Assembly: GCA_030490835.1 (NCBI GenBank)
Contig: CM059973.1
Location: forward strand, 82,847,221-82,911,220
Origin: Annona cherimola
Taxonomy: Eukaryota; Streptophyta; Magnoliopsida; Magnoliales; Annonaceae
DNA length: 64,000 nucleotides
Direction of reading: 5' to 3'
Part shown: positions 56,750 to 64,000 of the stretch, one piece after another
Layout: each line of letters opens with the position of its first letter
Position numbering within the stretch: the stretch's first letter is position 1
Notes under the pieces: generated by a model
The model's database searches: none
What the model saw: only the letters and a program-made list of their open reading frames with translations
Told to the model about the DNA's origin: nothing
Position numbers and translations under genes: made by a program

Positions 56750-56905
56750 CCTCACAACATTGAAGAAATTTTTCTATAACTCTCACATGGGAAAGGATTA
56801 TATAAAACTTCCACAAACTTCGGGAAGAATTAAGAATAACACGCATACAGCATGACTCGAACGCGCGCCATCAACCCAAATGGGCAGCGAGCGTTACCAC
56901 GACAA
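56750..56905 (-). mobile_element. Probable SINE relic, minus strand
   Basis: On the minus strand, a box-A-like GTGGTAACGCTCG (56889-56901) and a box-B-like GTTCGAGTC (56854-56862) at tRNA spacing, followed by a non-tRNA tail. No poly(A) or target duplication found, so the ends are approximate. Confidence 0.5.
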
Positions 56906-58280
56906 TCGCATATTATTTGTTTAGTTAAGAGCCTAAGTTTTATCCAAATTAAATGCATAGATGGGCCACATTTATTTAAAATAGATATATTTATGTATGA
57001 ATTAAGAAAAATGCTTAGATTTATTTATATATGTATTAGAATATAATAATACTTTATAAAATCTAGAAAAAAAAACAACACATGATATGAGCATAAATAA
57101 AGTGAAGAATTTTGAATATGTTGAGATGAATAAGCAAGAAAACACGAAAACTAATTTTTTAAAATTATTTAAGAAAAACCAATTAAGGTAGAATAATAGG
57201 TAATAATGGAAATTAATGAAAATTAGAAACTATGAGCTGTTTTGTAATATGTATGTTTTTCCTTAAAATAGAAGAAGGAGGAGGAGGAGAATCCACGGAG
57301 GAGTCTTCACGAGAAACATCTTTGAGCTTCGGCATAAAAACATATATAATGGCTAAACTAAGCAGATTTTGGTTCAGGCCTGCCCTTACCAGACCTTGAT
57401 CAGACCCGTTTGGCTATTAAAATTAATATTTTCATCACTCGACATTGGAGTAGATCGAGATTTTTTACCTTAATTTAAAAAAAAAAGGTTGTAGCGATCG
57501 AGTGGACCATGACCCAACTTGCCTCACATATATTCATTTATTTAAAGATTAAACATATCTTTTAAATATATTCTCATTTTCTTTAAAAATTTTCACATTG
57601 TTTACAGTTGATCATACTCTGGCTGAATTTTAAAACGTTTATCTTGTAATAAGTTAACATATGAGTTAGATATAAATAAAATTTTAGAGATATCGAAAGC
57701 TTTAAAATTTACCTAAAATTTTATCTAAATTATTTATTCCAATTACTAATGAAATTTTTAATGAAATATGCTACATATAAAATTTGTTATAATACCTATG
57801 TTTAATAATTTTTTGCTATAATTGATGGTACTTTACTTTCACTAATTAATGATATGTTAAAGCATTTAATTTATAATTTAATATAAATGTAGATTTATAT
57901 TTGATAAGTGTATAAGTTTTTTAAAACTATCACACTTGTACTGCACTTGCAAATCTAATTATTAAAAATGTATATTTAATCATCTTGGTTCAATAATTTA
58001 CATATTTACTAATGATTTGTTGTAATAATTGTGATAGAGGTGACTTTATATTGATAGGTACATGAGATTCTTCAAATTGTTGTACTTAACTTGCATTTTC
58101 AATTCAACTTGTTGTCTTTAAACCAACTTGAAATTTATCCTCAAATCCATTAAAGAGAAATGAGAATATAACGCACAAAAAAAAAAAAAAAATTCAAGAG
58201 TTGAGTAGAACTTAACCCAATATGAGTCATCTTGGTTTTCACCATTAAGCCAAACCATACGATTTTCGAACTGCTAAAGC
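56906..58280. other. Intergenic, no gene seen
   Basis: AT-rich; short purine repeat (GGAGGAGGAGGAGAA near 57280). Nothing recognised. Confidence 0.4.
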
Positions 58281-58286
58281 ATAAAG

Positions 58287-60736
58287 TTGTAACACCCCAC
58301 CCTTAGGGTGTTGTGAATGGGGTCTACTAATTCAAAGCTGAAAATAAGATCTCCCAAGATGGAAATAGATACCAAGGTGCAAAACCATAAAACTTTTAAC
58401 TATTACATATCAAGTTTGCTCCTTAAGGAGTTATTATACAATTTTCAGTGTCTAAAATCAAAATAACCAAGCATTAAAATATTTCAATAAAATTCTAAAC
58501 TTCTTTGTCTTTTCCTCTGCTAGGTTCGCCTTTTTCCCATGTTGATAAAGGCTCTAGTATAGCATTGTATCCCTGTTTTTCCACTGAAAACAAAAATTAT
58601 GTGAGCTGAAAGCTCAGTAAGTAAAAATGTATTTTTTTTTTTAAAATTCATTTTCAATCATATATATATTTTTAAAACAAATACAATATCTATACTGTCT
58701 TTTATGCACAACAAACTGTAATAAAAAAAAAACATCTTGATAGACATGCACACATATGTCAATTTTAAATCATGCATTCATACTATGGGTATTGCCATCT
58801 ACTTGTGCTCGCGTGCAGCCGTGCTACACATTCGTGAGCTAAATCATCTCCTTTGGTAGTCCTGAGGTCGCTACCCAGGTACTACCATACTACTTTACTC
58901 CTTGGCGGCAAACCCAATATGCAATTATGCATCATGCTCATGAATTTTAATTGATGCACCACATAAATTCACTACTAAACATGAATTTGAAATAATAATG
59001 CTCATTTTTTTTAATAAATAATTTTGAAAGAAAATAAATTCACATTTCATAGCAAATCATAATATTCACATAATACTTTCAAAGACATGCTTTAGTAAAA
59101 GTTTACTTACCTCTGAGTAGACTTTAAAACTCCTCTTTTTCCAATTTTTTTTGTAGTAGCCTCAAGTCTCTTTTCCTAATTTTCATCACAATATGTTTAT
59201 TATTTCACTTTGATTTTCACAAATATTATTTAAAATTCCATTTATAACTTTCTCAAAATTTCTCATAATTTTAATCGGTCAAAATCCTATTTTCTTCTAT
59301 TTATTCTTATATTAATTCACTTTAAACAACTTTATTTTTATATGTAAAATAAATTTGGACTTATACTTCTTTAGATATTTTCCTTTAATTTTTCTCATAT
59401 TTTTATAATTTTTTTATATATTTATCTATTTTCCATTTATCATGTCTTCATAAACTTTCATTTTTTTTTTTTCATAAATTTATAATTTTAAACTCATTTA
59501 AGCTTCTAAATATTGAATTTAATTTTCTTGGTATTTTTCATAATTTTCTGTAATTTTTTTCAGTTTTTTTTTTTCTCGCCGCCAGCCGGCCGGTCGCCGG
59601 CGCCGGCGAATGGCCGCCGGTGGGCTGCTGCTGGCGGGCCGGAACAGTGGGCCAGGCTAATGGGCTGGATCCTTTGTTGGAAGTTGGGCCAGACTGGATA
59701 GTGGGCTGGTTCTGTTTAAGTGGGCTTTCGTTTCTGTGGGCTTAAGCTTGGTTTATGGGCTTCTGACTCACTGGGCCTGTTAAGATGGGCTTAGCCCACT
59801 AGTCCAGAAGCTTATTCATTTATTTATTTATTTTCAACGGTCCATATTTTCCAAATAAAATGGCTTATATATCTCAATATACATATCTGTTTGTACTGAA
59901 ATTTTAAGTGTAAGCTTATAAAATTATGTTTTATAATCTGGACGGTCCATTTTTCAAAATAACATCTCTATCATCAGATTTAATATAAAGGGTTTAATGA
60001 AAGGTTAATATTAAATATCACTTCAAATAGCCATATAAACTAAATTTTTACAGAATTAATTCATCACATATACTGTAAAATATCTCAAATAATGTTTGTA
60101 ATGGTTCAGATTATTCGTTTTGCATCTATATTTTCCTGTAATTATTTTTTTTGTGTTTTTCTCTTAAAATACATATTTACCACTCTATATTATGTCTAAT
60201 TTTGCTATATCTAAAAATCTATAAGTCTGATCAATCTGAAATTTTTCAGGCAAGCTAATCATATAATTATCTTATTATTGTACGGTCACAATTATCTAAT
60301 TATGCTCAGAAGTGTGTTTATTTCATCATATATCATTTCATACCCTTTATTTGGTACTTCTCATTTAAATAAGTAACATTTCAACATTAAACATTTCAAT
60401 AATACTCCTGTGACTAATTAGTCATGCTAGAATTGTCGTGAATGGTTTAGATCTATGAAATAACTTGCGTATAACATAGAATGAATGAGATTAACAGAGA
60501 AAATGGTTCGACGCAGCTTACCTTCAAAATTCTTTCTTCTTCCTTCGTCTGTCTCCTGCGCGACTTCTCTTCTTCTTCGAATGGCGAAAACCCATCTCTC
60601 GTTTGCGCCTTTTATACTAATCCTTGTGTTAAACGGCTGGGGTTAATTGCCATCAATTTGAAATGAACGTGCATGACCCATTAATCCCACCGTTTCCATC
60701 CGTTTCTTAGAAACGGATGGACGATGGTTATTACAA
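58287..60736 (-). mobile_element. Long solo LTR (family L3)
   Basis: About 2.45 kb. Left end TTGTAACACCCC, right end GGTTATTACAA, flanked by TAAAG (58282-58286, 60737-60741; ATAAAG if the terminal bases are drawn one base differently). Read on the minus strand: U3 only about 120 bp, TATAAAAGG (60608-60616), GGTAAGC 90 bp later (60516-60522) and AGGTAAGTAAAC further on (59101-59112). Contains a short GC-rich block (59580-59660) and GGGCT-rich sequence. No internal region or second LTR. Confidence 0.75.
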
Positions 60737-61029
60737 TAAAGATCTATACTAATATTGATTATTTCATAGTTTCAAGCACAAGTTTCCTACATTAGGAAAA
60801 TTCAGAGATAGAGATGAGAATTTGGGATAAAAATATATTAAGAATGAGTAAATATGCATTGAGAAGAGATAAAAGTGCATTGAGAAATGTGACATTTCAT
60901 CCCATCTTTAAACTAATAATGTCTCAAAACAAGTGTCCTTTTTGGGGATATTGATCATTACTTGAACTAAGGCAAGTAAGGTGCTATGCCTTTTCGATAA
61001 TTAAGACGAGATAAAAAAAAATTATTTTT

Positions 61030-61262
61030 GGGTGTGTTTAGGAAGTGATAAAGTTTTTAAATGAAAAGTTTTTAATGTAAAAGTTGTTAAATTGATAGAA
61101 AAAATGTGATATGATAGAAGTAATAATGTTGAGTAAGCATAAAAAAGTTAAAATAAATATATTAGTTATATAGGTAATTGTATAGAAATGATTGAAACGT
61201 AAGGTAATTTATATAGGAAAATGTGAAAAAATAATTAAAAAAATAAGATTATTGTAAAAAAA
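61030..61262 (+). mobile_element. M1 MITE lacking its right end
   Basis: GGGTGTGTTTAGGAAGTGAT start and typical M1 interior (GTGATATGATAGAAGTAATA, AGAAATGATTGAAA); the right inverted end is missing after an A run. Confidence 0.6.
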
Positions 61263-61432
61263 AATACAAAAGTACTTTTCTCATCTTCGATACAAGACAG
61301 TACTTTTTTTATATATACAAGACAGTATTCATAGATATGCAATCCTAGTATTCTTATTTCATTCATCAACATCCCATTTCAATCCAAAATAGGCCGGAAA
61401 TCTATAAGAAACTTTGTTTGGCTCTTGCACTG

Positions 61433-61510
61433 CTAATCTGGTACTGATACGGAGTTGCGCGGGCGATTCGCAATCAGATAATTCACAAATACCTCAATGT
61501 TCTTATCACG
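61433..61510 (-). pseudogene. UGT C-terminal scrap
   Basis: About 24 codons on the minus strand: NIEVFVNYLIANRPRNSVSV ending at a TAG, clearly the UGT91-type tail of this cluster. The gene upstream is cut off at about 61505, where LTR-like sequence begins. It shows the array once extended at least this far. Confidence 0.85.
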
Positions 61511-64000
61511 AGTTCACGACCCCATCCTAGGGTTGTTGACCACCCTCATTGGGCGAAAAACCCGGATCAATTATGCTTCAATGAATTTAATAATTAATAT
61601 TCCATTCACTAACATCCGGAATTTATCACAAATATTCACTGAGTTAATAGGAATAATTCTCATTAATTTATTACAAGCCAACAAAAATAAATAAATAAAT
61701 AAATAAAAATAAAATGTCTCTGTTGCACCATCTTAGCCCATTAACCCGCATTATTAACCAGATGGTCCTGCTTCTCCTGAAATTTAAATCACTCAGGAAT
61801 GAGTTAAATAACTCCGTAAGCAAGAAATAAACCACGTATATAATGGTGTATAACATCATGAAAGCGCCATAGGAAATGCACAAACCACTGACCCAATGTG
61901 TAAGGTTATCCACACTGCTCACAATGGAGCAAACTCACAGCCTTTCAGGGCGCCACACACAGTCCATAAAGGGACTTACCACAACCCATTAAGGTAATAC
62001 CACACTGTCCACAAAGAGATATTCCAAAGTAGCCTTCTAGCATGCATAGGACCTACTAAGGAAATAAATAAACCAATACACATATCTTCGGGGTCCCACA
62101 TATGCAATTCCGTTCCACTTGGTAATAATCATGATGCATTACACACACCATTCTCACTTTCTATCATAACAACTACCTTAACCCAATTAAATATTTTACC
62201 AATTAAAATAATTTGTCGTCCACATTTAATTGGGTGCACCAACTCACTGAATTTAATTAAATAAATTCAAAAAAGAAACTTCCATCATAACCTGCAAGTA
62301 GCCAAAGTTTCAAAATGAATAACCACAATATTCTACATAGCATAACTTGTTGTTCTCATTTATTTTCCAATAATTCTCAGCATTCTCTTTATTTTATTAT
62401 CAAATGCTATGTCAAATCTCACTCTTTTTATTCCAATTATCTTATTAGAGAATAAAATAATTTATTGGGATGTAATTATAAACTCTTAATCCATCCTCTA
62501 TTATAAACCATAATTTAATTTATCCTCTACCATACCCTATTTAATATTTGCCAAATAAAATGTCTATCTATACAATTTATAGTTGTCAACACAAAGAATA
62601 TCAAATAATTAATTTATTGCTATATAAATTAATTATATAATTGCTAGCGCATAATATAATTTATATATTTTGTTTATCCGTAAATAACTATATCTCAAAA
62701 AAAAATATTTTGTATGAGATCCAAAAATTCATGGACATATATTAACTTAGCCAGGTGCGTACACTTTTAACTAACTAGAATTTATCGTCCACCGATCCTT
62801 GAAGTCCAAAAATATTAAAACGCACACACATTTATACTTTTATTTGACAAACATATAAATTTGCGATATATATATAATATATATCTCTAAGGACAAATCC
62901 TGTTCGTAGAGATCTCAAACATGCCGTTAATTTATATACATAAAAATAACCGAGCTTCCATCACAACTGTTTCCATCAATTAGAATTCTATCTGTTATAA
63001 ATAACCAATCCAATCCCGTAAAATAAAAAAATATATATGTATGCAACATATTATAAATACCCGTCTTTTCAGGTTTTAACCTTCATCTGTTCATATATAA
63101 TATATATTAATATAACATGGAAGCCGACAGTTTTTATATTCCCTCAAACACATCTAATATTGTGTATATATATAACGACGGTTCTGATATGGAAGGTTTA
63201 AACCTTTAGAAGTAAATATAAAATTATATTATAGATATCATACCAGCAATGCTTTCAAGCGTATAACTTTATCACCAGTGAAATTCTTCAACACGATAGC
63301 ATGACCCACCACAATTCTACTTAAATTAAAATTCCCTTGGTAGTGTATAACTGGCGATGAATATACATATATTATGCTGAAAATTTTTATCTATAATATA
63401 TACATTCAAATATCAGCGATGTAAGCAACGCTTTAAAATGCCGCCATAATATATAAATATATTTTGTACAGGTGATGACGGTCCAGGAGGTTTCGGCTTC
63501 CAAAAAAAAACAAAAAACAAAACAAAACAAAACAAAAAAATAATTTAATGCATTATGTTGTATCTTAAAGTGCCGGCTCCAGCCCCTGGAAAGTCTCAAC
63601 TTCACATGAATAAAAAAAAATTTTAATTATATTAACGACGCTCAAGTTATGAAGTGAAATTCATAAATTCTAATGCATAATAATTAATTAAATAAAACGG
63701 TACTTAACCTTGACGACCATATCAGAAATATAAAAATTACTTCATACAATTCCTGGTTAACCAAACTGTAATTTTTATATGATATAATGGTCCCAAACTA
63801 AATCAAATAATCAACTAACACAATCTGTAACTAATAATTATATATAATATCTATCAATGCTCGGAATCACAAATATTATTCCATCATAATCACCACTATG
63901 CTAGATCATTTTCTTGTGGCTAGCCGTTCCTGTGAAAGTCATTAAATAAATAATTTTCACAAGTTATCTCCAAAATAGCTTAATTAATATACTATACGTG
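61511..64000 (-). mobile_element. LTR-like sequence running off the window
   Basis: Moderately AT-rich, with a (AAAT)n run (61683-61705), a CAAAA-type run (63505-63540) and patches resembling the long LTRs of chromovirus-type gypsy elements (e.g. around 61730-61830). No coding domain. The left boundary and nature are uncertain because the right end is outside the window. Confidence 0.35.

Noticed and set aside
60481..60666. 61-codon ORF
   Set aside because: Sits within the solo LTR, antisense to its promoter region; no family match.

Overview
This is plant nuclear DNA: AT-rich, packed with LTR retrotransposons, solo LTRs, SINEs and MITEs. Its only recognisable protein-coding host genes are intronless family-1 UDP-glycosyltransferases (UGTs) of UGT91 type. 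Their PSPG box and N-terminal signatures are those of angiosperm glycoside-sugar transferases; the species cannot be named from the sequence alone.

Layout. 1-3.0 kb holds no clear gene, only a decayed tandem array. 3.0-3.7 kb is an old TRIM element on the minus strand. 4.0-12.1 kb is a young, nearly intact, non-autonomous Athila-like LTR retrotransposon with a 554-codon ORF but no protease, RT or integrase. 12.6-15.2 kb is a UGT pseudogene split by a solo LTR. 15.2-21 kb holds MITEs, a SINE and a second solo LTR. 22.0-31.7 kb is a duplicated pair of convergent UGTs: the first unit has an intact plus-strand gene (22.0-23.4 kb) and a shattered minus-strand partner (24.4 kb); the second has a shattered plus-strand copy (27.6-29.6 kb) and an intact minus-strand gene (30.3-31.7 kb). 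32-39 kb is mostly LTR and MITE debris. 39.2-40.9 kb is a minus-strand UGT pseudogene carrying a MITE. 44.6 kb holds a UGT scrap, followed by two intact minus-strand UGTs at 45.7-47.1 and 51.1-52.6 kb. 53-58 kb is MITEs plus an orphaned copy of a UGT 3' flank. 58.3-60.7 kb is a solo LTR. 61.4 kb holds a last UGT C-terminal scrap next to LTR-like DNA that runs off the window.

The window is thus a birth-and-death UGT91-type array: four intact genes, three long pseudogenes and at least four scraps (two of them fused in opposite orientation). Its debris shows how copies died: solo-LTR and MITE insertion, frameshifts, loss of a start codon and inversion. The intact enzymes probably add a sugar, plausibly to an existing glycoside; the acceptor cannot be read from sequence. 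The most unusual single item is the 554-codon ORF in the non-autonomous retrotransposon.
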